From positions 3,033,501 through 3,097,500 of the forward strand of contig NZ_CP133091.1 in NCBI RefSeq assembly GCF_030908385.1: 64,000 nucleotides of DNA, written 5' to 3'. Below the pieces are notes generated by a model, which saw only the letters and a program-made list of their open reading frames with translations, was not told the DNA's origin and did no database searches. This DNA is from Mangrovimonas sp. YM274 (lineage in GTDB: Bacteria; Bacteroidota; Bacteroidia; Flavobacteriales; Flavobacteriaceae). A program made the position numbers and the translations under genes. Of this stretch, positions 55,789 through 63,301 are shown in pieces. Numbering within the stretch: position 1 is the first letter of the stretch; the number at the start of each line of letters is the position of its first letter.

Positions 55789-58146
55789 TCACCTTCTTCT
55801 CCCCGAGTAGGTCATAGCTTCACCTTTACCAAAGCCATAGCTGACACCAAAAGTAACAAAACGACCACGCAAACTATAATTGTAAGATTCAAATGAAGTT
55901 TGATAGACATAACGCTCCTGTATTCTTGAAGCAAACACATCCCGAACCCCTAAATTTGCGACAATTTTTCCCTTGAATATTTTTTTCCGAAGCCCTAAAT
56001 CCATAAAAGCAAAACCACTTTGTTCTCCTTGAACGGTTTGATACCCTGATTGATAGTTTCCAGTTAATTCCAAATCAAAATCAGCTGGCAAGCCAATTTT
56101 TGTCCCTAACCGAGAGGACCACTGATTCCCCGTAAAATCAAAAACTTGGTCTTCGAAAGCTCCTTTGCGTTCAAAATAGTTGAAATTAAAATCACCTGTT
56201 ATGGTTAGCCATTTAGCAGGACTGTATTTGCCATTGGTTTCAAAACCAACAGTTGCGTTGGTGCCTATATTTTGAGGAGTAGTAAAGGTTACATTATCCT
56301 CAAAAGTAGAAACGCGCTCCACCACATCAGTTGTATAGCGGTAGTAAAGGCTAGAGCTTAACGAGGCTTTTCCTATTTTATAAATACTCGTCAGTTCATA
56401 AGAATCTGTGAATTCCGGCTGCAGGTCAGGATTTCCTGCGTAGATATTAAAATTGTTTCTGATGTTGAAAAAAGGATTTAAGTCCCATAAACGAGGTCTA
56501 AAAATTCGTTTTGAATACCCACCTTGCAGCGAAAAGTTTTCACTGAATTTGTATGAGCTATGGAATGTTGGAAACAAATTGGTGAAATTTTTCGAATTGC
56601 TTTCATTTGTGTTGGTCAATAAGGTATTAAGGTCTGTATTCTCAACCCTCAAACCAACCTTCACTCCCCATGTATCATTTTCATAGGCTCCAGTAGCATA
56701 CACCCCCAACACATTTTGGTTCCATTCAAAATTATTGGTCAAGTCCTCGTTAGTTACATAGCCATCGTTTACAAAATCAAACACTTCAAAATCATTACCC
56801 ACATCATTAATAACGTATTGAGCACCGGTTTCTATGGTTAACACTTTTGAAATAGGATTTACATAATCTGCCTTAAACGTATAATCTGCCTGTTGAAAAT
56901 TGGTTGTAGTGCGTTGGTTACTATCTACATTATCGCCTTCAAGCGTTGTATCTGTAAATTTTGAGGATTGATCTTTTCCAAAGAAACTCCCCAAAGCACT
57001 CAACTGAAAGGTATGGTCTTCATTATTTTCGAAGGTTTTTTTCCAATTAAACTCGTACTGCCATTTTGGATTTGTTGCATCGGTAGTTTCATTTCTTACC
57101 CATCTTGAAATTAAATTATCTCCATTAAAATGTCTATAATTTGTTTTGGAGGGCTGGTCTTCAATTTCATAGGCAAAATTCCCTGAAAGAGTAAGCACAT
57201 TGTATTCATTTATATGATAGTCTGTACCCAAAGTAATATTGAAAAACGTTTCATTTCTATAATCCTCTCCATAGCTGTAAATAGTTTCATTACTGGCTAA
57301 GTTTCTATTGTCAGCTTCGGTATCTCTTGGTAGCGACCGGTAACCTGCCCCAAACTGAGAGAACAAGTTAAATTTCTCTGTCCTACGATTTATACTTCCA
57401 CCAACGCTATGGTTATCGGGCACTCCCGTATTGGCCGAAATAGACCCATTCCATCCCTTTTTCTCCTCCTTTTTCAGAATAATATTCAATATTCCTGTTG
57501 TTCCTGATGCTTCGTATTTTGCTGATGGATTGGTAATAACCTCTATGCTTTCTATCATGTCTGCAGTTATGGTCCCCAATGCATTTCCTGACTGGTCTGC
57601 AAGCACAGACGGTTTTCCATTGATTAATATTTGCACCCCACTGCTGCCACGCAGGGTTACTTCGCCTTCAATATTTACATTTACAGAAGGGACATTGTTC
57701 AATACTTCCAAAGCACTTACACCTGTACTACTTATATCCGAACCTACATTAAAAATTCGTTTGTCCAATTTAAAAACAGTCTTGGACACTTCGCCTTTCA
57801 CCACTACTTCATCCAATTGTTCAGCGTCTTCCTGTAAGAAGATAATTCCTAAATCTATTTGATTGTTTAAAACCTTAAATTCAGAGATGGAAACGGGAAA
57901 GTACCCCATAAACGACACTTCAAATACTACGTTTGGCGAATCTATTACCATTTCAAACAGACCATTTTCATCACTTGTTGTTCCCGAGATTAAAGTTTGT
58001 GATTCCAGAGACTTTACGGCGACTGTTGCATAGGGAACAGGTTGTTGTGTGTTGGATTCAAGAATACTGCCCTTAACCTTTAATTGTTGGGCTTGAATTC
58101 CTGAAACAACAAATATGAACAAGCTTAAAAGCTGAATAAATTTCAT
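55789..58146 (-). CDS. TonB-dependent receptor with carboxypeptidase-D-like domain
   Basis: A 785-residue outer-membrane protein when started at the ATG at 58146, which gives a good signal peptide (MKFIQLLSLFIFVVSGIQAQ). The ATG at 58185 adds 13 residues and is less likely. A CarboxypepD_reg-like domain follows (QQPVPYATVAVKSLESQTLI), then the plug (LDEVVVKGEVSKTVFKLDKR and VEVITNPSAKYEASGTTGIL-like text), then a beta-barrel of the outer-membrane beta-barrel_3 type. It is not SusC-like and lacks a SusD partner. Its ligand is unknown; metal-chelate or peptide import are both possible. No regulator or anti-sigma gene is adjacent. Confidence 0.9.
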   Translation of the reverse strand: MKFIQLLSLFIFVVSGIQAQQLKVKGSILESNTQQPVPYATVAVKSLESQTLISGTTSDENGLFEMVIDSPNVVFEVSFMGYFPVSISEFKVLNNQIDLGIIFLQEDAEQLDEVVVKGEVSKTVFKLDKRIFNVGSDISSTGVSALEVLNNVPSVNVNIEGEVTLRGSSGVQILINGKPSVLADQSGNALGTITADMIESIEVITNPSAKYEASGTTGILNIILKKEEKKGWNGSISANTGVPDNHSVGGSINRRTEKFNLFSQFGAGYRSLPRDTEADNRNLASNETIYSYGEDYRNETFFNITLGTDYHINEYNVLTLSGNFAYEIEDQPSKTNYRHFNGDNLISRWVRNETTDATNPKWQYEFNWKKTFENNEDHTFQLSALGSFFGKDQSSKFTDTTLEGDNVDSNQRTTTNFQQADYTFKADYVNPISKVLTIETGAQYVINDVGNDFEVFDFVNDGYVTNEDLTNNFEWNQNVLGVYATGAYENDTWGVKVGLRVENTDLNTLLTNTNESNSKNFTNLFPTFHSSYKFSENFSLQGGYSKRIFRPRLWDLNPFFNIRNNFNIYAGNPDLQPEFTDSYELTSIYKIGKASLSSSLYYRYTTDVVERVSTFEDNVTFTTPQNIGTNATVGFETNGKYSPAKWLTITGDFNFNYFERKGAFEDQVFDFTGNQWSSRLGTKIGLPADFDLELTGNYQSGYQTVQGEQSGFAFMDLGLRKKIFKGKIVANLGVRDVFASRIQERYVYQTSFESYNYSLRGRFVTFGVSYGFGKGEAMTYSGRRR

Positions 58147-58400
58147 GTTGTATTTAATCAAAATTACAATAACGCAAAATTCCAAAATATAAAATTAGTA
58201 TTCCCTTTTTTCTTTAAACAATTGAACTATCCCTGGAAATAAATAAAATAGATAAAATTTGCCAATTGGATATTTTCATACTTTTGAGCATGTTTAATCA
58301 CGCCGTAACAAACTATTTGGCATAGTTTAAGATGAAGTGAATGGATAAATAATCTTACACAAATAAAGGACAACAACTTTAAAAACAGGGCAATCTAAGA

Positions 58401-58844
58401 CTAAAGTTCTTTTTTCAAAAAGGTAGACCTAATCAAACCTAATGCAGCACCACCAAAGCCGTAAGTAGTGATAACAAAACTCATTCTTATGCTATAGTGC
58501 GCAATTAAGTTCCCCGTGGATTCTGGCAAAAACACTTCAGAACGAGGATCCAAAGTCGGTATCATGGCAAAGGCTAAAAAAATACTTGAATTGGTAAAGG
58601 CACCTATTACCATGGCCCATTGTACATGCCAAGCAAGAGATAGTCTTGCTGCTGACACCCCTAATATCAAGGCTGTCATTAATAAAAAATCTATATGTCC
58701 CTGTAATACCCGCTGTGGATCGCCAGGAAATATGGATCGTACTAAAGGTACGTCTGTATAAACTCCTATCAGGGACCAAGCCAAAAGTAATCCAATAAGA
58801 AGGTAGATACCTGAGGCTCGTAATAATAACTTGTTATGTTTCAT
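58401..58844 (-). CDS. Small four-helix membrane protein
   Basis: A 147-residue inner-membrane protein with four hydrophobic segments (about 10-28, 50-68, 72-92, 118-138). The segment QRVLQGHIDFLLMTALILGV with an embedded His, and LAWHVQWAMVIGAFTNSSIF, give it a distinctive look. It is faintly reminiscent of the four-helix, haem-binding styrene oxide isomerase fold. The similarity is too weak to use as a name. It is a lone gene, 256 bp from the TonB-dependent receptor. Its function is unknown. Confidence 0.75.
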   Translation of the reverse strand: MKHNKLLLRASGIYLLIGLLLAWSLIGVYTDVPLVRSIFPGDPQRVLQGHIDFLLMTALILGVSAARLSLAWHVQWAMVIGAFTNSSIFLAFAMIPTLDPRSEVFLPESTGNLIAHYSIRMSFVITTYGFGGAALGLIRSTFLKKEL

Positions 58845-59070
58845 ATTTCATTTGGTTGATTTCACTTGTCTTTTATATCATCGTTGAAAGAGACAATTAA
58901 AATATTTAATCACTCCATCTGAATCAACAAGTACATATCGATTAAAGTTAATCAAATTTAAACGGACACAAAAAAGACCTCCATGGTAGGAACTGTTTTT
59001 ATTTTGTTTCCCCGCCTGTATTCCTACTCTCTCGGAAAATCATTCACAAGTAAAAGTCACTTTTAATAGC

Positions 59071-59078
59071 TATCTTTA
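59071..59078 (+). promoter_or_regulatory. Possible -7 element TATCTTTA of the thioredoxin gene
   Basis: One mismatch to TAnnTTTG, 18 bp before the start codon. This would leave a very short 5' leader. Confidence 0.35.
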
Positions 59079-59095
59079 AACAATTAATATGCACC

Positions 59096-59584
59096 ATGTC
59101 TAAAACAAATGCGCAACTCGTAAATTCATTGACCAATTCCCCAAAGACTACAAAAACTAAGTCACATCCATTTTGGAGGTTGTTTTGGCTCACGTTCCTT
59201 GTAGTTTCACTTGCTTATGCATGGTATTCATTTTACGTCCCTTCCAATGACGTGGCCTGGGCGGACAATATGGTCTCGGCAAAGGAACTTGTCAACGATT
59301 CGGATAAAAACATGATGCTATTTTTTACTGGGGATTGGTGCGTGCCTTGCCGAATTATGAAGCGTGAAGTTTTTGCTGACAAGGAAGTCTCAAAGGCCAT
59401 CAATTCGCAAGTTGTCCCAGTAATAATTAATGTGGATGATCCTAATGTGGAAGAGCTCATAAAGCACTATAAAGTTGGCACAACACCAATAACAATTTTT
59501 ACCAATCCTCAAGGAGAAGTACTGGATTATGCGGTTGGAAAGATTGGAAAGACAGAATTTTTGGAAATGCTTAAAAATTTATAG
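59096..59584 (+). CDS. Membrane-anchored thioredoxin-fold protein
   Basis: A 162-residue protein with an N-terminal cytoplasmic tail, one transmembrane segment (about 27-48, WRLFWLTFLVVSLAYAWYSF) and a thioredoxin domain facing the periplasm. The redox motif is CVPC (residues 82-85) in FFTGDWCVPCRIMKREVF, and the cis-Pro loop is in VGTTPITIFTNPQGE. DsbD/TlpA-like proteins with this layout donate electrons to periplasmic dithiol partners. No cytochrome-maturation gene is near, so the partner is unknown. Confidence 0.88.
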   Translation: MSKTNAQLVNSLTNSPKTTKTKSHPFWRLFWLTFLVVSLAYAWYSFYVPSNDVAWADNMVSAKELVNDSDKNMMLFFTGDWCVPCRIMKREVFADKEVSKAINSQVVPVIINVDDPNVEELIKHYKVGTTPITIFTNPQGEVLDYAVGKIGKTEFLEMLKNL

Positions 59585-59619
59585 AAAGTTACCTACTAAT
59601 TATGTTTAGCTCTGTCTAA

Positions 59620-59666
59620 AGATAAATTACCTCATTTGAACGTATAGACCTTTGGGTTGGAAAAAG
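59620..59666. repeat. 47-bp direct repeat, copy 1
   Basis: It shares AACGTATAGACCTTTGGGTTG exactly, apart from flanking changes, with 60266-60312, and both copies begin with AGATAAATTACC. Weaker similarity extends about 35 bp further right. It overlaps the 3' end of the SRAP-like remnant. The motif in the middle is 20 bases or fewer per identical run except for this core. Confidence 0.7.
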
Positions 59667-59784
59667 TCTTTTGGTGGTAATGCGGTTGTTTGAAATAGGG
59701 CCGCAAGTTCTCATCAGCTAATTTCACATTAAACTCCTTTTCCCAATATTCAGGCTCATGCCAAATGCTTGTATGGAAACACAC
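59632..59784 (-). pseudogene. Truncated SRAP (YedK/HMCES-like) N-terminal remnant
   Basis: The frame opens GTG TGT and reads VCFHTSIWHEPEYWEKEFNV and continues KLADENLRPYFKQPHYHQKT then FSNPKVYTFK before TGA, 50 residues in all. Bacteroidota SRAP proteins start Met-Cys, with Cys2 forming the DNA-protein crosslink at abasic sites, and share the MCFHT-type opening and the later F..PK.Y pattern. Full-length SRAP is about 200 residues, so this is a stub, and the rest of the gene is not in the window. The identification is by eye and should be checked. Confidence 0.5.
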
Positions 59785-59956
59785 GAACTAAATTTTGATA
59801 CTGAATGTACCAATTAATTTTTACATATGAAGACGTTCGCTCTCCCTCTCCCCTTACTAGACTTTCACCCTAGCTAGGTTTGAGGGCATCTAGAAAATTG
59901 TTTTGTACTTTCAATTCTGATGAGCTTTACGAATAATCCAATAGGTGTATCTAAAA

Positions 59957-59986
59957 AAAAGGCGACTCCCATTGGTGTCGCCTTTT
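59957..59986 (-). terminator. Terminator after histone H1-like copy 1
   Basis: AAAAGGCGAC (59957-59966) and GTCGCCTTTT (59977-59986) form a perfect stem with a 10-base loop. Runs of A and T on both sides allow action on either strand. Confidence 0.85.
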
Positions 59987-60030
59987 TTATTTTGGTTTAC
60001 TTAAAGGAAACCTATAACTCAAAAGGATCC

Positions 60031-60207
60031 TTATTGCTTAGAAGCTTCTAAAGACACTTTACGGAATTCCTTCATTAGTTTGGTCATTTCCAAAGTTGCT
60101 TTACGCGCTCTTGTTCCTGCTGCTTTGTTTCCATTTTCCAATTGCGCTGTTGCATCAGATGAAAACGCTTCGAATTGTGCATTGATTTGTTCTAAAAGTT
60201 CTTTCAT
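60031..60207 (-). CDS. Histone H1-like (Hc1) protein, copy 1
   Basis: 58 residues from the ATG at 60207; the longer frame to 60264 adds an unlikely leader. The protein MKELLEQINAQFEAFSSDAT, AQLENGNKAAGTRARKATLE, MTKLMKEFRKVSLEASKQ matches the small Bacteroidota histone H1-like family, whose GTRARK core and basic helix bind DNA. It is expected to act on nucleoid structure. A second copy lies 1.2 kb away at 61260-61436. It is followed by its own terminator. Confidence 0.88.
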   Translation of the reverse strand: MKELLEQINAQFEAFSSDATAQLENGNKAAGTRARKATLEMTKLMKEFRKVSLEASKQ

Positions 60208-60265
60208 AGATTCAAGGTTTAAAATTAATTCTGGCGAAAATAGCATATTAAAGGCTATATACAAG

Positions 60266-60312
60266 AGATAAATTACCCAATTTCAACGTATAGACCTTTG
60301 GGTTGTAAAAAG
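60266..60312. repeat. 47-bp direct repeat, copy 2 (with decayed SRAP-like remnant)
   Basis: Copy 2 of the repeat at 59620-59666. On the minus strand the flanking bases to about 60347 still align with the SRAP-like remnant (for example NPKVYT is encoded in one frame), but with frame-changing indels. It lies just upstream of histone H1-like copy 1, so it may now serve as that gene's promoter region. Confidence 0.65.
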
Positions 60313-60370
60313 CGTTTGGTTGGCAAATTATACGCATTGTTGACAAGGTCCGAAAAATTAGACATAAAAA

Positions 60371-60397
60371 AAACGGATTGGTTACGCCAATCCGTTT
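60371..60397 (-). terminator. Terminator downstream of the tRNA fragment
   Basis: ACGGATTGG (60373-60381) and CCAATCCGT (60387-60395) make a perfect stem with loop TTACG, followed by a run of T on the minus strand. It lies 24 bp after the tRNA 3' end, where a tRNA terminator would be expected. Confidence 0.85.
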
Positions 60398-60420
60398 GTT
60401 TATCTAGCCTTAGGCTTAGT

Positions 60421-60464
60421 AGCGAGAACTGGACTCGAACCAGTGAGCTTCGGGTTATGAGTTC
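60421..60464 (-). tRNA. 3' half of a tRNA with CAT anticodon (fragment)
   Basis: On the minus strand the anticodon loop CTCATAA (60461-60455), the 3' anticodon stem CCCGA, a five-base variable loop, the T stem-loop ACTGGTTCGAGTCCAGT and the acceptor 3' strand TCTCGCT plus discriminator A are all intact. The 5' half is missing: the bases before the loop (TCGAA) pair only in part with CCCGA, and no D arm or 5' acceptor follows. CCA is not encoded. It looks like an att-type remnant of integration into a tRNA-Met or tRNA-Ile(CAT) gene. Confidence 0.75.
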
Positions 60465-60523
60465 GAAACCAAAAATTCAAAACCCCATTTTACAAGGGAT
60501 TCAAGCCTCCTAATTTATAAAAT

Positions 60524-60553
60524 CGTATTCGTTTTCGTATTCGAAACGTATTC
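60524..60553. repeat. Three CGTATTC direct repeats next to the tRNA fragment
   Basis: CGTATTC occurs at 60524-60530, 60536-60542 and 60547-60553, 12 and 11 bp apart. This is about one helical turn. The position, 60-90 bp from the tRNA fragment, resembles arm-type integrase binding sites. The function is inferred. Confidence 0.5.
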
Positions 60554-61168
60554 AGTTTGATGTCTGATTAGACTTAATTTTTCTTACTCAAATATAAAAG
60601 ATTTTTTATACCTACTCCCCACTGAAACAAATAAAAATTTCAGCACAAAAATTCATGGTTTACAACTTCAAATCCACCTATGAAATACATCAATCAAATC
60701 TTGTTTGTTGCACTTTGCATTTTTAATTTTCATGCCACTACTCTCCAACTTTTTACAGTAATTGCAATAAAACGAATTAGCCTATCGATTCTAGCTTGTT
60801 TATGACCTTTTTTGTTGTCGTCATAACAACATTCTATTTAAAACAACTCAATTACACGTAAAACAAACGTTTATTTGATGCATAATTGCAAACCAAATGT
60901 TATTCCTAACATAAACCAGGAACCTCTAATCAATTTACCATCCTAGAAAGCCATTTACTCTAATATTAAATATATTCACTAATTCCAATATTTCTCATTA
61001 AAAGACCTTTATAACAAAATGAAGGAATGTTTTAAACACAACTCCAACTGCCCTTACGGTACATTCACCCTAGTCATGATTGGAAATGTTTAGCTGTATT
61101 ATTGACGGGATTGTTTTGTACTTTTTATTGTGACGAAATCACAGGTAATTCAAAAGGTATATCGCACA

Positions 61169-61197
61169 AAAAATCGGCTCCTATTGAGCCGATTTTT
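61169..61197 (-). terminator. Terminator after histone H1-like copy 2
   Basis: AAATCGGCTC (61171-61180) and GAGCCGATTT (61186-61195) form a perfect stem around CTATT, with A and T runs on both sides. Its placement relative to copy 2 is the same as the terminator of copy 1. Confidence 0.85.
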
Positions 61198-61259
61198 AAT
61201 ATTTGTTCTTACTTAACTTTATTGTAATTACAGTAAAATTTTAAATTGAAAAGGATGTC

Positions 61260-61436
61260 TTATTGCTTAGAAGCTTCCAAAGACACTTTACGAAATTCCT
61301 TCATTAATTTGGTCATTTCCAAAGTCGCTTTACGGGCTCTTGTGCCAGCGGCTTTGTTTCCGTTTTCCAATTGTGCTGTGGCATCTGTTGAAAATGCTTC
61401 GAATTGTGCGCTGATTTGTTCTAAAAGTTCCTTTAT
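61260..61436 (-). CDS. Histone H1-like protein, copy 2 (ATA in place of ATG)
   Basis: 58 codons end at TAA 61260-61262. The coding sequence aligns with copy 1 without gaps. By hand count about 18 bases differ in 177, yet only three residues change (start, Asn9 to Ser, Ser17 to Thr), so the frame has been kept by selection. The codon matching the ATG of copy 1 is ATA. The frame upstream reads PELILSLES, matching PELILNLES of copy 1, then hits a TAA, with no ATG, GTG or TTG available. It is either initiated at ATA or recently silenced. Confidence 0.7.
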   Translation of the reverse strand: MKELLEQISAQFEAFSTDATAQLENGNKAAGTRARKATLEMTKLMKEFRKVSLEASKQ

Positions 61437-61583
61437 GGATTCAAGACTTAAAATTAACTCTGGAAAAATAGGACATTAAACTCACTAAACAAGAGATAAA
61501 TTTGTCCAGTATAAAAGGTTTCAATGTTAATTTAACGTATCTTACAAGTTAATTACAACTTAACAGACTTGAGCATTGTGGAT

Positions 61584-61823
61584 ATGGATGAGCACTACCT
61601 ATTTGAAAAACTCATTCCGGAGCTCTCTTACTATAGGGAAACCGATAAACTGGAATACATAGCCGATAAAAGTTCGGAAGATTATAAATGCTATCGCTTT
61701 ACCTATTGGACACAAGATAAAGAACTGGTCTCTTTATTGGTTGAATTCGACCTAAAACGTCAAAAGGTATCCTTTGGCCCGTGGGGAAGTAGTACTATGG
61801 AAACCCATAAACTGGATCTGTGA
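61584..61823 (+). CDS. Small hypothetical protein
   Basis: 79 residues from the ATG at 61584 (MDEHYLFEKLIPELSYYRET); an in-frame TTG at 61569 would add five. The sequence DKSSEDYKCYRFTYWTQDKE and LVSLLVEFDLKRQKVSFGPW has balanced composition and alternating strand-like pattern, suggesting a real small globular protein. I recognise no family. It lies between H1-like copy 2 and the phosphatase region and is followed by a weak terminator. Confidence 0.5.
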   Translation: MDEHYLFEKLIPELSYYRETDKLEYIADKSSEDYKCYRFTYWTQDKELVSLLVEFDLKRQKVSFGPWGSSTMETHKLDL

Positions 61824-61950
61824 AGATATTCAATTATGACCCATCATCTATAGAATGAAAACCTTCCCAAGCAATAATAATCTCATCTCTAAGCTTACTC
61901 TATTTTTAGCCCGTTAATTACTCAACTAGATGTAGATTCTTATTAAAAAA

Positions 61951-61978
61951 AAGGGTTGGATGTAAATCCAATCCTTTT
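61951..61978 (+). terminator. Terminator after the small hypothetical gene
   Basis: AAGGGTTGGAT (61951-61961) pairs with ATCCAATCCTT (61966-61976) with one G-U pair, followed by a short T-run. Confidence 0.6.
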
Positions 61979-62142
61979 CAAACTGAAAAACATTCTACAA
62001 GTTAGCTTAGTGGCCGATTGTATTAACACTCAAAAAAGCGCTCTAAAACCAACGCAAACATAGCTCTAATTTAAATATACCAATGTTATTATATTGTTTT
62101 GCTTTGGTAAATTTCAGATTGAATATAACATTATTCATTGTA

Positions 62143-62171
62143 AAAAAAGAGTCATGGCACAATGCCATGAC
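62143..62171 (-). terminator. Terminator after the phosphatase gene
   Basis: GTCATGGC (62151-62158) and GCCATGAC (62164-62171) form a perfect stem with a five-base loop; on the minus strand a run of seven T follows after CTC-like bases. It is 28 bp past the phosphatase stop. Confidence 0.85.
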
Positions 62172-62198
62172 CCTTCAAAAACTAATTCAAATTACAAA

Positions 62199-63290
62199 CT
62201 ACTCCAAAAACTTGCCCCTTAATTGTGCCTGTACCGAAGAATCCACACCTATCTCCCTTAAATAGTTATCAAAAGAGCCATATTTCTTCTGGATCTCATC
62301 AAACCCCTTTTGCAGCCATTGGGCCTTTACCCCCATCATTGGTCGTAATACCCTTTGGTCTATACCATAGTATTTGGCGGCTTTTTCTACCATCTCCTCA
62401 TTGTATTCATATCTAAAATAATTGGACAACACATACTCGTCAATTACGGTTTGCTCATCTACGCCCAAAGCCCTTAAAATAAAAGCCGAAGAAAACCCAG
62501 TTCTATCCTTTCCTGCTGTACAATGATATAACAAAGGGGTACGCTCTGCGTTTTCATCCAACAATTCTTCAAATAGAATTTTAAAATTATTGGTGCTATT
62601 TACAAATTGAACAGACGCTGCCTCCATTAATTCGTCGGCGTTAAAGGTTTCTGGATCTGCCTCTTGAATGATCTTCATCATTTCCTTCATTTTACCTTGC
62701 TTGCCCATATCGCCAATTGGCAAATGTTTCCACACTACATTGGCAGGGTACATATCTGGCTTTTCCGCTATTTCTTCATCCGATCGTAAGTCCAAAATAG
62801 TTTTCAATCCCAATTCCTGCAAATAGGCCAAATCTTCTTTCGATAATTCAGCAATTTCTCCAGATCTATAAATCAAGCCCCATTTGGTATGTTTGCCGTC
62901 TAAGGTTGGAATGCCTCCCAAATCCCTAAAGTTATAGGCCTTTTTCAGGTTGATTTCACGCTCCGAAAAGTATAAGGTATCCGCACCGGTAACTGCAGCA
63001 AAAAATAAGCGTTTGTTAGGGGTTTCATTTTTTACGACCACAGAGGGCTTGCCTTCAGACAGCGAGGCTATTTCATCCCAATTGATGGCATTGGCACTAG
63101 TTCCTTTATAAATCGTCCAATTGCCGGTACTGTTCAGTTTTAATTCATAATCATTGTTGTCTAAACGTTGTACATAAATCGTCTCGTTTAGCGTGTAAGG
63201 TGGCTGTTCAGATTTTTGGTAATCGGCACAAGAACTGGCCACTACCATGGCCGCTAGTGCCATTGTGTTTTTATATATTCTGAATGTCAT
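62199..63290 (-). CDS. Tyrosine/serine-specific phosphatase lipoprotein (Y_phosphatase3 type)
   Basis: A 363-residue lipoprotein with a lipobox ending ASSC at Cys21. The N-terminal 110 residues form a beta-rich domain. The phosphatase domain follows, with NFRDLGGIPTLDGKHTKWGL, YRSGEIAELSKEDLAYLQEL, LDLRSDEEIAEKP, and the P-loop HCTAGKDRTGFSSA with catalytic Cys257 and Arg. The family includes bacterial protein-tyrosine and phosphoinositide-like phosphatases. Export as a lipoprotein suggests action on an extracellular phosphoester. It begins 11 bp after the stop of a TonB-dependent receptor gene and is probably co-transcribed with it. Confidence 0.9.
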   Translation of the reverse strand: MTFRIYKNTMALAAMVVASSCADYQKSEQPPYTLNETIYVQRLDNNDYELKLNSTGNWTIYKGTSANAINWDEIASLSEGKPSVVVKNETPNKRLFFAAVTGADTLYFSEREINLKKAYNFRDLGGIPTLDGKHTKWGLIYRSGEIAELSKEDLAYLQELGLKTILDLRSDEEIAEKPDMYPANVVWKHLPIGDMGKQGKMKEMMKIIQEADPETFNADELMEAASVQFVNSTNNFKILFEELLDENAERTPLLYHCTAGKDRTGFSSAFILRALGVDEQTVIDEYVLSNYFRYEYNEEMVEKAAKYYGIDQRVLRPMMGVKAQWLQKGFDEIQKKYGSFDNYLREIGVDSSVQAQLRGKFLE

Positions 63291-63301
63291 TTTAATTTCT
63301 T

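Larger units (their letters stand above)
59585..60030. other. Gene-poor stretch with an SRAP-like remnant and a terminator
   Basis: 446 bp after the thioredoxin gene. It contains a short coding remnant (59632-59784, minus), a repeat shared with 60266-60312, and the terminator at 59957-59986. The rest shows no gene. It is the left part of the scar described in the summary. Confidence 0.6.
60208..61259. other. 1.05-kb gene-poor region with tRNA 3' half and direct repeats
   Basis: No credible full gene. From left to right it contains a second SRAP-like remnant/repeat copy (60266-60347), a terminator (60371-60397), a tRNA 3' half (60421-60464), three CGTATTC repeats (60524-60553), a 41-residue plus-strand ORF with signal-peptide-like start (60680-60805, probably chance), and the terminator of H1 copy 2 (61169-61196). 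The segment 60820-61060 shows nothing recognisable. Confidence 0.6.
61824..62198. other. Intergenic region between convergent genes
   Basis: 375 bp with two hairpins: a plus-strand terminator (61951-61978) for the small gene and a minus-strand terminator (62143-62171) for the phosphatase. No supportable ORF is seen. Confidence 0.6.

Noticed and set aside
57431-57862. 143-residue antisense ORF within the TonB-dependent receptor gene
   Set aside because: Low-complexity Ser/Thr-rich translation opposite a clear plug domain.
60421-60464. A complete tRNA gene
   Set aside because: The 5' acceptor strand, D arm and 5' anticodon stem are missing, so only a 3' half can be supported.
60298-60513. 71-residue plus-strand ORF across the tRNA fragment
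   Set aside because: It runs through the tRNA fragment and a terminator hairpin, so it is not credible as a gene.
60680-60805. 41-residue ORF starting with a signal-peptide-like sequence
   Set aside because: The part after the hydrophobic start has no globular character, and the surrounding 500 bp look non-coding. It may be a remnant, but support is too thin.
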